The position numbers were made by a program, and so were the translations under genes. The notes beneath the pieces were generated by a model, which made no database searches, was not told the DNA's origin, and saw only the letters and a list, made by a program, of their open reading frames with translations. A stretch of DNA of 64,000 nucleotides from Hydrogenobaculum sp. Y04AAS1. GTDB taxonomy: Bacteria; Aquificota; Aquificia; Aquificales; Aquificaceae. Each line of letters opens with the position of its first letter. The stretch's first letter is position 1. Below, in pieces: positions 55,832 through 64,000 of this stretch. The DNA is taken from contig NC_011126.1 of the NCBI RefSeq assembly GCF_000020785.1, positions 992,001-1,056,000 of the forward strand, written 5' to 3'.

Positions 55832-57421
55832 ATGGAAATAGTGGTATCCATACCATTTATTCCACTTGTTATTGCCGCTTTGATATCCTTTGTGGATGAT
55901 AAGAGGGCGATACCAAGAATCAGTATGTTCTTTTCAGGGCTTATAGCCATTATAAGTTTGATAGGTACGGCTTATGAGTTTATGTTTCATAAAGTGATAG
56001 TGGGGTTTTACAACACCTTGGTGTTTGATCATTTGGCTTCTATACTGGTGCCTTATGTGGCCATCATAGGGCTTGTTATAAGAAAGTACGCTTCAAACTA
56101 CATGTGGGACGAAAAAGGTTATAAGAGGTTTTTTATAATACTAAACTTTATTTTTAGCTCCATATACTTTATGATAATGGCAAACAACCTCATTGTAATG
56201 TTTATAACTTGGCAGATACTAAGCCTTAGTCTTTACTTCTTGATATCTTTTAGAGTAGAGTCAAAAGATGCAGTAAGGTTTGGCTCTTGGGCTATCACGG
56301 TGCATAGAATAGGAGATTTCTTTTTCTTGTTAGGGACGATACTAACATACAAAGTATACCATACGCTAAACCTTCAAACGCTATATCACATATGGCAAAC
56401 CAACATAGAGCATAGCACTATTGTAAATGCAATAGCCCTCTTGTTTGTGGCTTCTGCAATGGCAAAATCAGCTATTATACCTTTTTACTTTTGGCTTCCT
56501 TACACATCGGAAGCTCCAACTCCAGTTTCAGCCCTAATGCATGCTGGTATAGTAAACGCTGGTGGTATACTCTTGAACAAAATAGCTTACCTTTATCTAT
56601 CTTCCTCAATTGCTTTGAATACCGCGTTTTTCTTTGGCATATTAACCGCTATAGCCGCTTCTGTGGTGATGCTCTCTAAACCAGATATAAAACGCTCTTT
56701 GGGTTATTCTACAGTAGGACAAATGGGATATATGATAATGGAAGCTGGTATAGGAGCTTTTAGTGTAGCAATCTATCACCTCATAGTACACGGTATATTT
56801 AAAGCCTCTTTGTTTTTAGAGTCTGGTAACGTCATACACCTTGCCAGAAAAGATCCAAACATACCAAAAAATCTCTCTTACAAGCTTTTCTCAGAAGAAA
56901 CTGAGGAAAACAGAAAAACCATAGGTGAGATTGTAGCTATATTTACCATAATACCTATAGTGCTTTTTACACTTATAGAGTTTTTGATAAATAGAGTTCA
57001 ATTTCAATTCCAAGCTGGTATTATATTCTTAGCTTTTGGTTGGCTCACCAGTGCCCAGCTTTTCCTATCGTTTTTTAAGGTTTCTAAAAATACATCTTTA
57101 AAAACCATATTGGGTCTTATAGTATCTTTTGTATTTATAGTTTTAACCTACGAGTTTATGGGTACCACCTTTGAAGAATACCTCTATGGGCCAAAATACG
57201 TAGAGTTTTACAAAGCGGCCAATCTGTCTATACCTTACCTTCTTATTTTGCTTGCTTTACTCATAGGTGTTATAGTCTTTGGTTGGGCTATCATATACTA
57301 TCAATCCTACAAAGATGCTTCTGGCACAAGGTATGAAAAGCTAAAATGGACTTTTTATAAAATCTTCTCCAGAGGATTTTTCTTGCCAGACATTTTAATA
57401 AGGTATTTTAAGCTTTTATAA
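55832..57421 (+). CDS. NuoL/DabB-like proton-conducting membrane subunit (solitary)
   Basis: A 529-residue protein with about fourteen transmembrane segments, of the NADH dehydrogenase subunit 5/MrpA/DabB superfamily. Motifs include WAITVHRIGDFFFLLG and LPYTSEAPTPVSALMHAGIVNAGG, with the conserved lysine in AMAKSAIIPF. The short length and the absence of nuo genes favour a DabB-type protein, which energises inorganic carbon uptake with DabA (DUF2309). No dabA is adjacent, so this is tentative; a solitary antiporter subunit is the alternative. Confidence 0.82.
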   Translation: MEIVVSIPFIPLVIAALISFVDDKRAIPRISMFFSGLIAIISLIGTAYEFMFHKVIVGFYNTLVFDHLASILVPYVAIIGLVIRKYASNYMWDEKGYKRFFIILNFIFSSIYFMIMANNLIVMFITWQILSLSLYFLISFRVESKDAVRFGSWAITVHRIGDFFFLLGTILTYKVYHTLNLQTLYHIWQTNIEHSTIVNAIALLFVASAMAKSAIIPFYFWLPYTSEAPTPVSALMHAGIVNAGGILLNKIAYLYLSSSIALNTAFFFGILTAIAASVVMLSKPDIKRSLGYSTVGQMGYMIMEAGIGAFSVAIYHLIVHGIFKASLFLESGNVIHLARKDPNIPKNLSYKLFSEETEENRKTIGEIVAIFTIIPIVLFTLIEFLINRVQFQFQAGIIFLAFGWLTSAQLFLSFFKVSKNTSLKTILGLIVSFVFIVLTYEFMGTTFEEYLYGPKYVEFYKAANLSIPYLLILLALLIGVIVFGWAIIYYQSYKDASGTRYEKLKWTFYKIFSRGFFLPDILIRYFKLL

Positions 57422-57433
57422 GGAGGTATGCTT

Positions 57434-57502
57434 ATGTACTACTTAGCATTGGCTATGATGGGTATTTTAAACAAAGCTCTTGAGCTTATAGAAAATATTT
57501 GA
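57434..57502 (+). CDS. Possible 22-residue hydrophobic microprotein
   Basis: A 23-codon frame (MYYLALAMMGILNKALELI, then ENI and stop) with a perfect AGGAGG 7 nt upstream of the ATG, directly after the NuoL-like gene. It could be a membrane microprotein or the start of a broken gene. Support is the ribosome-binding site only. Confidence 0.4.
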   Translation: MYYLALAMMGILNKALELIENI

Positions 57503-57613
57503 AGAGTATTTAAACTATATAGAAATCCAAGGGGCATCTCTTCTTTAAATTGTAATATATACCATGAGTCTTTACTACGAAAACCTAAAAGGTAAATTTT
57601 TAATTATCTTAAA

Positions 57614-57631
57614 AGCCCCGAAATCGGGGCT
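57614..57631 (-). terminator. Terminator of the His/Lys-rich peptide gene
   Basis: A hairpin with a 7-bp G/C-rich stem (AGCCCCG/CGGGGCT) and a 4-nt loop, followed on the minus strand by TTTTAAG and AT-rich sequence. It lies 20 bp beyond the stop of the gene at 57651-57851. Confidence 0.75.
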
Positions 57632-57650
57632 CGAAAATGAGAGATTTATA

Positions 57651-57851
57651 TCACTTTTTGTGCTCTACTTTTTTGTGGGCTACTTTTTTGTGCCACTTCT
57701 TGTGCCATTTTTTGTGCACTACTCTTTTGTGCCATTTTTTGTGCACCATCTTCTTGTGCACTGGTTTGTGTTCCATTTTCTTTTCTGCTGCCATCACCAT
57801 TGGTGATACTGCAAACATACCTGCTAAAAGCATTGATAAGAACTTCTTCAT
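57651..57851 (-). CDS. Secreted His/Lys-rich peptide, acid-shock (Asr)-like
   Basis: A 66-residue protein whose signal peptide ends VSPMVMA. The mature 44-45 residues are almost entirely His, Lys, Trp and Val in repeats such as VHKKWHKK, with 9 histidines and 18 lysines. The start at 57851 (MKKFLS) has GGAGG upstream; the frame continues back to 57926 without support. It is like the Asr acid-shock protein of enterobacteria in being a small periplasmic protein with HHK/HKK repeats, though no direct homology can be claimed. It may buffer protons, bind metal or nucleic acid, or shield the envelope. Confidence 0.8.
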   Translation of the reverse strand: MKKFLSMLLAGMFAVSPMVMAAEKKMEHKPVHKKMVHKKWHKRVVHKKWHKKWHKKVAHKKVEHKK

Positions 57852-57938
57852 AGCTCTTAACCTCCTATAAAAGTTTTGATAGTTTTTAATATAATAAAAA
57901 AAAGATGAAAATTTGATGAAAACCAAAAATATTTTATA

Positions 57939-59183
57939 TTACAAGTATAAGTAATCTTCTCTGGCTGGGCCAGTAGAAAGCATCGATACCTTCGTATTTA
58001 GATAATCCTCTATAAACATTATATAATCTAAAGCCTCTTTTGGAAGTTTGCTTTTATCTCTTGCCGCCTTTGTGGTGGCTTTCCAGCCTTTTAATGTCTT
58101 ATAAATAGGCCTTGCGTTTTCCATATCTTTCAAAGAAGACGGAAAATCTTCAAAGTTTTCATAAGCTATGCAAACTTTTATCTCATCAAAAATGTCTAAG
58201 ACATCTAGTTTTGTAAGTATTATTTCATCAAAGCCGTTGGTATCGCAAGCGTATTTCAAGGCCACCAAATCAAGCCACCCACATCTTCTTGGCCTTCCGG
58301 TGGTAGAACCATACTCATGCCCAAAATCTCTTAAAGCATCTCCTATCTCATCTTTTAGCTCTGTAGGAAAAGGACCGGCTCCTACCCTTGTAGTGTAAGC
58401 TTTTGAAACACCCACAAACTTAGCATCGGTGAAATATTTTGGATGAAGTCCTGTGCCGTTTGAAAGACCAAGCGTTGATGAGTTGGAAGAAGTTACATAA
58501 GGGTATGTACCTATGTCTATATCAAGCATAACTCCTTGAGCCCCTTCAAATATTACGCTTTTTGAGGTTTGTATAATTTTAAAAGTATTTTTAATATTTT
58601 TTTCTATAGGTTTAAAAAGCCTAAAAATATCTTCTGCAACTTCATCTTTGTTTAGCTCAAACCTTTCGTTATATACCTTTTCACATAGTTCTTTTGTGAA
58701 TTCAAGATTTTCTTCAAGCCTATTGAAAAATATATCTTCATCTTTTAAATCTACCATCCTTATGCCTTTTCTGGCGTATTTCATCATATATGTAGGGCCT
58801 ATACCTTTTAAAGTTGTGCCTATGTTTGATTTTTTTTCAAAAAGCCTATCTAAAATTTTATGATAAGGAAGGATTATATGTGCTCTATCGCTTATAAAAA
58901 GTCTATTCTCAATATCCAAAACCTCAAGATCTTTTATCTCTTTACTTAACACTTCAAGGTCTATAACCATACCTTGGGCTATTATGCCTTTTGTATGCTT
59001 ATGAAGTATGCTAGTGGGCACAAGATGAAGGATATATTTTTTGCCTTCTACTATAACAGTATGACCTGCGTTGTTTCCACCTTGATATCTCACAGCCGTT
59101 TCATAGTCTTTGGATAGCAAATCCACTATCTTGCCTTTACCTTCATCACCCCATTGAGCACCAACTATAACCAGTTTTTCCAT
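57939..59183 (-). CDS. purA: Adenylosuccinate synthetase
   Basis: Makes adenylosuccinate from IMP, GTP and aspartate. The 414-residue protein starts with the P-loop GAQWGDEGKGKIVDLLS and has GNNAGHTVIVEGKKYILHLVP, GPTYMMKYARKGIRM and GSTTGRPRRCGWLD of the family. Confidence 0.96.
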   Translation of the reverse strand: MEKLVIVGAQWGDEGKGKIVDLLSKDYETAVRYQGGNNAGHTVIVEGKKYILHLVPTSILHKHTKGIIAQGMVIDLEVLSKEIKDLEVLDIENRLFISDRAHIILPYHKILDRLFEKKSNIGTTLKGIGPTYMMKYARKGIRMVDLKDEDIFFNRLEENLEFTKELCEKVYNERFELNKDEVAEDIFRLFKPIEKNIKNTFKIIQTSKSVIFEGAQGVMLDIDIGTYPYVTSSNSSTLGLSNGTGLHPKYFTDAKFVGVSKAYTTRVGAGPFPTELKDEIGDALRDFGHEYGSTTGRPRRCGWLDLVALKYACDTNGFDEIILTKLDVLDIFDEIKVCIAYENFEDFPSSLKDMENARPIYKTLKGWKATTKAARDKSKLPKEALDYIMFIEDYLNTKVSMLSTGPAREDYLYL

Positions 59184-59238
59184 AACCTATTCATTATATC
59201 AGAAAAAGCTTTATGTTGATATATTAAGCAGGATTTTA

Positions 59239-59328
59239 TGGCGGAGAGGGAGGGATTCGAACCCCCGGTGGGCGTGAACCCACTGATGATTTCAAATCAC
59301 CCGCTTTCGGCCACTCAGCCACCTCTCC
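59239..59328 (-). tRNA. tRNA-Ser (anticodon TGA)
   Basis: A 90-nt tRNA including the encoded CCA. The acceptor stem GGAGAGG/CCTCTCC, the T loop GGTTCGAATCC and a long variable arm (GTGGG/CCCAC) mark a serine tRNA; the anticodon loop TTTGAAA has anticodon TGA. Confidence 0.95.
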
Positions 59329-59390
59329 TGAAGTTATATTATTTTACCAGAAGTTTGAAGAAGTTTTTATAGTTTTTAATAGTGTGCCAA

Positions 59391-59429
59391 AGGGCCGTTC
59401 TCTAGGGCCGTTCTCTAGGGCCGTTCTCT
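59391..59429. repeat. 13-bp tandem repeat, 3 copies
   Basis: The unit AGGGCCGTTCTCT occurs three times in tandem at 59391, 59404 and 59417 in the short gap after the tRNA and the end of the HxlR-like gene. It is preceded by AGTGTGCCAA, a fragment of the other dispersed repeat family. Confidence 0.85.
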
Positions 59430-59443
59430 GCACTTCTGAAAGC

Positions 59444-59779
59444 CTATGCCTGTTCGTTAGCTTTGAAATGCGAAGTTGTCGCTCTATACTCTTCACCCCA
59501 TTGATGCAATACATCTAAGACAGGTTTTAAACTCTCTCCAAGAGGTGTAAGAAAGTACTCTACTTTTGGGGGGATTTCAGGATATATTTTTCTCTCTATG
59601 AGACCATAATATTCTAACTCTCTTAGTTGTTTGGTAAGCATTTTTTGAGTTACTTCTGGCATAGACTTTTTTAGTTCCGAAAAGCGCTTTTTACCTGTAA
59701 GCAGTTCCTTTATAATAAGAAGTTTCCATTTGCCGTTTAATATATTTAACGTTATACTAACCGGGCATTCTTCACTCAT
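59444..59779 (-). CDS. HxlR-family winged-helix transcriptional regulator
   Basis: A 111-residue regulator with the HxlR core CPVSITLNILNGKWKLLIIKELL ... RFSELKKSMPEVTQKMLTKQLRELEYYGLIER. It is coupled to hisC by a 4-nt overlap. CPV at residues 5-7 matches the redox-sensing cysteine of HypR/QorR-type HxlR proteins. Its last 13 residues, RATTSHFKANEQA, look like a dispersed repeat also found at 61448-61546 and not like a family feature. Confidence 0.88.
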   Translation of the reverse strand: MSEECPVSITLNILNGKWKLLIIKELLTGKKRFSELKKSMPEVTQKMLTKQLRELEYYGLIERKIYPEIPPKVEYFLTPLGESLKPVLDVLHQWGEEYRATTSHFKANEQA

Positions 59780-60825
59780 AGGTAGACTTGTTGAGCTATT
59801 TCTTTTAAAGCGTTTATAAGAGCGTCGTTTTCTTCTTTTTTACCGATACTTATCCTTATATGATTTTCAAGGTTTGGAAGGTAAGATATGTTTCTTGTCA
59901 AAATACCTTTTTGTATTAGGCTTTTATGAATAAAATCTGCATCGTTTACTTTTATTAGGAAAAAGTTTGCACAAGAATCATACACTTTTATACCTTTTAT
60001 ATCAGAAAGGGCTTCTTTTAGTCTATGTCTTTCATCTATTAAAACTTTTATTTGGTTTTTGATGTTATCTATGTGGTTTGAAATAATATAATCTGCCATA
60101 GCTTGGGATGTGTAGGATACGTTAAAAGGCATCTTTAGTTTGGATATTTCTCTTATAAACTCTTTTGTGCCTATCAAAGCCCCAACTCTCAAAGATGCAA
60201 GGCCTATTTTGGATAAAGTTCTCATAACCGCCATGTTGTCATCTTTTATAGCATCTTTTATATAAGTTTTACCACAAAAATCATAATAAGCTTCATCTAC
60301 GACGGTAAAAGTATGTTTTCTTATAAGTGCTATATCTTCATCCCTAAACAAGTTTCCGGTGGGGTTGTTTGGATTTGATATGAAAGCGATAGAGGGTTTT
60401 TTCTCAAGGGCTTTTTGAAGTGTTTGTTTGTTCATTTGAAAATTTTCATCCAAATCAACATCGTATATGGGCTTTCCCAAAGCGTTTGCTATAACCTCAT
60501 ACATGGGAAACGTAGGACGCGGTATCAATACTCCTTCATCAAGTTCTCCTATACCAAGCATAAGATATTGGATGGCTTCATCTGAGCCGTTGCAAACCAT
60601 TATGTTTTCTGGTTCTACCTCATAAAGCTTGGATAGAGTTTGCCTTAGTTTTGTAGCATGAGGATCTGGATATCTGTTAAACTCTATATTTTTTATAACC
60701 TCTAAAAGCTCTAACTTTACAGACTCCTCCAAATCAAAAGGGTTTTCGTTGGAAGAGAGTTTTATATGACAAGGTGTTGTCTCGGTTTTGTAGGCTTTTA
60801 AAAGCTTAATTCTCTTGCTAAACAT
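59776..60825 (-). CDS. hisC: Histidinol-phosphate aminotransferase
   Basis: A 349-residue class I/II PLP aminotransferase. The PLP-lysine lies in [24 protein letters not shown] and [11 protein letters not shown] are the substrate and cofactor motifs. Related aromatic or phosphonate aminotransferases share these motifs, but the length and N-terminal [15 protein letters not shown] fit HisC. Confidence 0.92.
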   Translation of the reverse strand: MFSKRIKLLKAYKTETTPCHIKLSSNENPFDLEESVKLELLEVIKNIEFNRYPDPHATKLRQTLSKLYEVEPENIMVCNGSDEAIQYLMLGIGELDEGVLIPRPTFPMYEVIANALGKPIYDVDLDENFQMNKQTLQKALEKKPSIAFISNPNNPTGNLFRDEDIALIRKHTFTVVDEAYYDFCGKTYIKDAIKDDNMAVMRTLSKIGLASLRVGALIGTKEFIREISKLKMPFNVSYTSQAMADYIISNHIDNIKNQIKVLIDERHRLKEALSDIKGIKVYDSCANFFLIKVNDADFIHKSLIQKGILTRNISYLPNLENHIRISIGKKEENDALINALKEIAQQVYL

Positions 60826-60855
60826 CTTTTTATTATAGCATTTATAATATTTAGA

Positions 60856-61320
60856 ATGATAGGTATAATAATGGGAAGCTCATCGGATTGGGAATATATG
60901 AAAGAAGCGGCGGATTTGCTTGAGGAGTTTGAAGTCCCTTACGAGAAAAAGGTGGTATCCGCTCATAGAACCCCAGATTTGATGTATGAATATGCCAAAA
61001 GCGCAAAAGAAAGGGGCATAGAACTGATAATAGCAGGGGCTGGAGGTGCTGCTCATTTGCCTGGTATGGTGGCATCCATCACTACACTTCCAGTTATAGG
61101 CGTCCCGATACCAACAAAGCATCTAAACGGTGTTGATTCTTTGTACTCCATAGTCCAGATGCCAAAAGGTATACCAGTAGCCACAGTAGCCATTGGAAAC
61201 GCCTACAATGCCGCTCTTTTAGCCATTAGGATTTTATCTATAAAATACGAATCTCTTTCTAAAAAGCTCGAAGACTACAAAAAATCTTTAGAGCAAAAGG
61301 TTTATAATATGGTTATTTAA
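60856..61320 (+). CDS. purE: N5-carboxyaminoimidazole ribonucleotide mutase
   Basis: A 154-residue PurE class I enzyme of purine synthesis, with [13 protein letters not shown] at the start, VVSAHRTPD and [17 protein letters not shown] ends 7 nt before the ATG (60843-60848) and there is no ribosome-binding site. It diverges from hisC across 30 bp. Confidence 0.95.
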   Translation: MIGIIMGSSSDWEYMKEAADLLEEFEVPYEKKVVSAHRTPDLMYEYAKSAKERGIELIIAGAGGAAHLPGMVASITTLPVIGVPIPTKHLNGVDSLYSIVQMPKGIPVATVAIGNAYNAALLAIRILSIKYESLSKKLEDYKKSLEQKVYNMVI

Positions 61321-61550
61321 GTGTGTCAACGGCATTTCTTACATCGTAGTGTGCTGTAAGCATTTCTTACACTACCAGTGCCTGTTCCCTCGTCAATTCC
61401 CGACAAGTCTACCACGCAAAACAAGTATGCCACGCAATAGTAAAATGCGATGTTATCGCTCTATAGTGTGCTTTAGCATTTCTCATAGTTTTGGGTGGCT
61501 TTGTCTGTTCTTTAGCTCTGAAATGCGATGTTATCGCTCTATAGTTGTAA
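61321..61550 (-). repeat. Mosaic of dispersed repeats
   Basis: Downstream of purE, short modules recur: AGAAATGC..CACACT (61321-61345, 61357-61380 and 61471-61490) and ATGCGATGTTATCGCTCTATA (61446-61466 and 61523-61543), plus two 18-bp units at 61403-61434. The minus strand reads as RNAVDTL-like and YRAITSHF peptides. Related copies lie at 48849-48875 and 59373-59490. Confidence 0.7.
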
Positions 61551-61604
61551 ATTTTTCAAAAATATATATAATAAATTATTATAGTGTTTTTTTTAGGAGA
61601 GATT

Positions 61605-61976
61605 ATGAAGAGTGATGTTGAGACTACAGAGCAAGAGATTAGAAATGATGAAATACATGATACGGCTGTTATAAAACTTAAAGAGTTATTTCCTGAACTG
61701 GACTCTTTGACTGCAAGAGAAACCGGAGTTATAGTAAGGAAAATGATGGAAGAGCTCTTAGAAAAAAATGTGAAAATTATTTTGGATTTTGAGGGCGTTG
61801 AACTTATTACACAAGGGTTTGGGGACGAAATAGTAGGGGTATTCGTTAGAAAAAATGGGGTAGATTTCATAAAACAAAATATTAAACTTATAAACGCCAA
61901 AGATTTTATCCGTGGTACCCTAAATTGGGTGATATCTTACAGTAAGAAAATGGCTCAAAGCACTTCTTCATCCTGA
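61605..61976 (+). CDS. STAS-like (DUF4325) protein
   Basis: A 123-residue protein of the DUF4325/STAS-like type: a helical start, then RETGVIVRKMMEELLEKNVKIILDFEGVELITQGFGDEIVGVFVRK. AGGAG lies 5-9 nt before the ATG at 61605. It converges with the HATPase gene 62081-62815; such pairs are found together in many genomes and probably act as a regulator and its binding partner. Function is unknown. Confidence 0.75.
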   Translation: MKSDVETTEQEIRNDEIHDTAVIKLKELFPELDSLTARETGVIVRKMMEELLEKNVKIILDFEGVELITQGFGDEIVGVFVRKNGVDFIKQNIKLINAKDFIRGTLNWVISYSKKMAQSTSSS

Positions 61977-62080
61977 TCCCATATATATATTTTGAAAAAC
62001 TCATCTTTAGAGAATTCTATTTCATCTTCAAAAAATTCAAAAGCTACTATTGATCCTTTCCAGTTTGTATTTTGAAACTC

Positions 62081-62815
62081 TTATACAGTTAAATGGTTAT
62101 CTCTGTCCAATCTTACCATGCCGTTGTTGGAAATTATCATTAGTTTTCCGTTTGTCTTTTCTATTATCGTTTTTAGAGCATAAAGTCCGTATCCAACATT
62201 ATTATTTTGAGAATAATAAGTATTTATTTTTGCCAGTGGGCTACTAACACCTTTTTCAAGAGCTTTTAAAATCGCATCTTGTTCCGTATTTACTTGATAT
62301 CGCCTTTGTATATTGTGTAAAAATCCTACTCCTCTATCTACTACAACTATTTGCAATCTTCTCTGGGCTGGGAAGTATTGACCAGTAATTATAGCTCCAA
62401 TAGGACTAAGTGAGTGTTGAATGGCATTGTGTAATATCTCTCCTACCATGTAATCTAAATAACTCTTCAAATCTTTTTTGTCTTCATTTCTCAAGTCTTT
62501 AAAATCACTCATTATCTTTTTTGCCAATCTATCTCTACTAATATCTAGATTACCACTCTTTACAACCTCTAAAGGAATGTAAGTTCTACTTTCATCGTAA
62601 TGAGCTTCATTTAACGTTTTAAAATACGAATAAAAGCGTGAATTTGGATCTGATTTAATCTCAACATCTTCTATCTCTTGTTTTATAGCTTTTAGCATAG
62701 CTATACCAACAGGCTCTACGTAATCATAACTTGAAACATCAATAGTACCATTTTCTATCTTTGTAAAATCACATATATTGTTGTGTAAGTTGTCAAAAAT
62801 TAGTTCTCTTCTCAT
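62081..62815 (-). pseudogene. HATPase-domain regulator with a premature stop
   Basis: A 244-residue frame with N-box GEILHNAIQHS, G1 DRGVGFL and G2 NNVGYGLYALKTII of the GHKL ATPase fold; it is preceded by an N-terminal STAS-like region. It stops at TAA (62081-62083) before the last ATPase strand. The same frame continues for 41 codons past that stop, reading NWKGSIVAFEF (the expected last strand) and ending in TGA at 61955-61957. So the full protein was about 286 residues and carries one nonsense codon. The N, G1 and G2 motifs are intact, so partial function is possible. Confidence 0.75.
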
Positions 62816-62817
62816 GA

Positions 62818-63498
62818 TTATCTCCTCATTAGTTGCATACCTATTCTATCTATCCTAGGGCTTATAAGGGCTAAAAATAGCTGTCTTAGACCAATGAGGG
62901 GGCTATTTTCGGCGGTGGTAAGAGATGGGACATGACCAGAGAAGTATATAACAAAAGCATCGCCTATTAGGTCTTTCCTTGGTACAAAGCCCCAATACCT
63001 GCTGTCTTCTGAGTTGTCTCTGTTGTCTCCCATTACAAAATAATCTCCAGGCGGGACCACTACATCTACGTTTCTTCTTGGCACAAAAGGATGTTTGTAA
63101 ATAGCTATAAGATGTTTTCTAAACTTCCCATCACCTATTGGAAGATATTCATAGTAAATGAGTTTTCTATCAGTTTGTTTTACAAATTGCCATTTTATCT
63201 CTTTGCCGTTTATATAAAGGGTTTGACCTTTTACTACTATGTGATCTCCTGGAACACCTATTATCCTTTTTATAAAATCTATATTTGGATTAACAGGCCA
63301 CTTGAAAACCACTATATCCCCTCTTTTTGGCTGTGATATCTCATAAGCCAATCTATTTACAAGCACAAAATCCCCCACATCAAGGGTTGGCTTCATAGAA
63401 CCAGATGGTATATTGAAAGCCTCCACCACAAAAGCCCTTAAAAAAATCACCACTATTACGATGATTATTAATTCTTTTATCTCTTTTAAAAAGTTCAT
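62818..63498 (-). CDS. lepB: Signal peptidase I
   Basis: A 226-residue S26 protease that removes signal peptides on the outer face of the inner membrane. The catalytic serine is in NIPSGSMKPTL and the lysine in FIKRIIGVPGD; VMGDNRDNSEDSRYWGFVP is the family's box E. The membrane segment is N-terminal (residues 8-26). It follows the HATPase gene on the same strand. Confidence 0.95.
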   Translation of the reverse strand: MNFLKEIKELIIIVIVVIFLRAFVVEAFNIPSGSMKPTLDVGDFVLVNRLAYEISQPKRGDIVVFKWPVNPNIDFIKRIIGVPGDHIVVKGQTLYINGKEIKWQFVKQTDRKLIYYEYLPIGDGKFRKHLIAIYKHPFVPRRNVDVVVPPGDYFVMGDNRDNSEDSRYWGFVPRKDLIGDAFVIYFSGHVPSLTTAENSPLIGLRQLFLALISPRIDRIGMQLMRR

Positions 63499-63553
63499 TT
63501 GGTATATTATACTAAAAGCCTATAAAATTTGCATGAAAAGGGTAAAACAATGC

Positions 63554-63565
63554 TAAAATAAAATT
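63554..63565 (+). promoter_or_regulatory. moeA -10-like box, leaderless arrangement
   Basis: TAAAAT at 63554-63559 ends 6 nt before the moeA ATG at 63566, with no ribosome-binding site. Confidence 0.45.
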
Positions 63566-64000
63566 ATGATAGATTTTGAAGAGGCTTTAAGGATTATTTT
63601 AAACAATACAAAAACTTTGGATGATGAGCGCATATTTTTAGATCAAGCACTAAATAGAGTGCTTTTTAAAGACATCTACGCCAAAGAAAACATACCAAGC
63701 TTTGATAATGCGGCGATGGATGGTTTTGCGCTTTTAAATGAAGATTTATTGCCTTTGAAAAACGCACTGCCGGTAAAGCTAAAGATAGCTGGGGAAGTAT
63801 CAGCTGGAGCAAAACCAATACCTATTAAAAAAGGAGAAGCTGTTAAGATATACACAGGTGCTCCTATACCACAAGGGGCGGATACTGTGATAGAGCTTGA
63901 ACTCACAAAAGTAAACGCCGATGAGGTAGAGATTTTAGCTTATAAAGAAAAAGGATCAAACATAAGAAGAATAGGTGAAGATATCAAAAAAGGCGATTTA
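63566..64000 (+). CDS. moeA: Molybdopterin molybdenumtransferase, N-terminal part (cut by window edge)
   Basis: The first 145 codons are visible. The N-terminus IDFEEALRIIL and the segments NIPSFDNAAMDGFAL, AGEVSAGAKP and IYTGAPIPQGADTV are MoeA signatures (PxxDxxAMDGFA and TGAxxPxGAD). It inserts molybdenum into molybdopterin. The MPT-binding domain lies beyond the window. The ORF is open to the window end. Confidence 0.92.
   Translation, partial: MIDFEEALRIILNNTKTLDDERIFLDQALNRVLFKDIYAKENIPSFDNAAMDGFALLNEDLLPLKNALPVKLKIAGEVSAGAKPIPIKKGEAVKIYTGAPIPQGADTVIELELTKVNADEVEILAYKEKGSNIRRIGEDIKKGDL

Noticed and set aside
57564-57870. Plus-strand frames opposite the His/Lys-rich gene
   Set aside because: They are antisense to a gene with signal peptide, ribosome-binding site and terminator on the minus strand.
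61960-62080. Separate small gene on the minus strand after the HATPase
   Set aside because: It is in the same frame as the HATPase gene and carries its missing last strand, so it is the tail of that gene beyond a premature stop.

Overview
The window reads as chromosomal DNA of a thermophilic, acid-tolerant, sulfur-oxidising member of the Aquificales, most like Hydrogenobaculum. This is inferred from the AT-rich coding style, the sHdr-type sulfur oxidation cluster, a carbamoyl-phosphate synthase large subunit present only as its N-terminal half (a split known from Aquifex), and a secreted His/Lys-rich peptide resembling acid-shock proteins. No 16S gene is present, so the assignment is not proven.

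Layout. 1-4892 (minus): a Ser/Thr kinase cut by the window edge, truA, a short alpha-glucan phosphorylase, a DsbC-like thiol protein, a GT9 glycosyltransferase and a small anchored protein. 4894-17211 (minus): a large sulfur-oxidation supercluster. In transcription order it is tusA, two DsrE-family genes, sHdrC1, sHdrB1, sHdrA, the sHdr 'hyp' gene, sHdrC2, sHdrB2, lbpA, a thioredoxin-like gene, dsrE, a second lbpA, dsrE, a LipS-like radical SAM gene, and an NfnAB/SudAB-like flavoprotein pair. Sulfane sulfur would be passed by TusA/DsrE proteins to the sHdr complex and its lipoate-binding proteins; the radical SAM protein may help make the lipoyl group, and the flavoprotein pair may handle the electrons through NAD(P)H. 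17316-45317: mainly housekeeping genes, including atpC, dnaN, sbcD-like, SPFH/NfeD, argA-like, thiC, yicC, rodA, cdsA, cysS, lgt, a D-Ala-D-Ala carboxypeptidase, hpf, secD, pilD, tatB/tatC and the carB N-half, with tRNA-Glu at 30735-30812.

45318-53936 is an accessory island. It holds a 30-repeat CRISPR array without cas genes, two Rpn/PD-(D/E)XK nuclease genes, two Sel1-repeat proteins, secreted and membrane orphans, relic CRISPR repeats, and arrays of an 18-bp dispersed repeat. 53937-64000 returns to housekeeping genes (rpsT, purC, purA, tRNA-Ser, hisC, purE, lepB, moeA start), with a solitary NuoL/DabB-like gene and a STAS-like/HATPase regulatory pair whose ATPase gene carries a premature stop.

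Three signals go beyond gene calling. (1) An 18-bp repeat family occurs in strict 18-bp register at four loci, one of them inside the pilD coding sequence; a second dispersed repeat forms the end of the hxlR-like gene. (2) Many single genes have a -10-like hexamer ending 6-7 nt before the ATG and no Shine-Dalgarno sequence, which predicts leaderless mRNAs, whereas sHdr genes carry strong ribosome-binding sites. (3) Hairpins lie in at least four gaps between genes of the sulfur cluster. Functions come from reading motifs by eye; no database search was possible.
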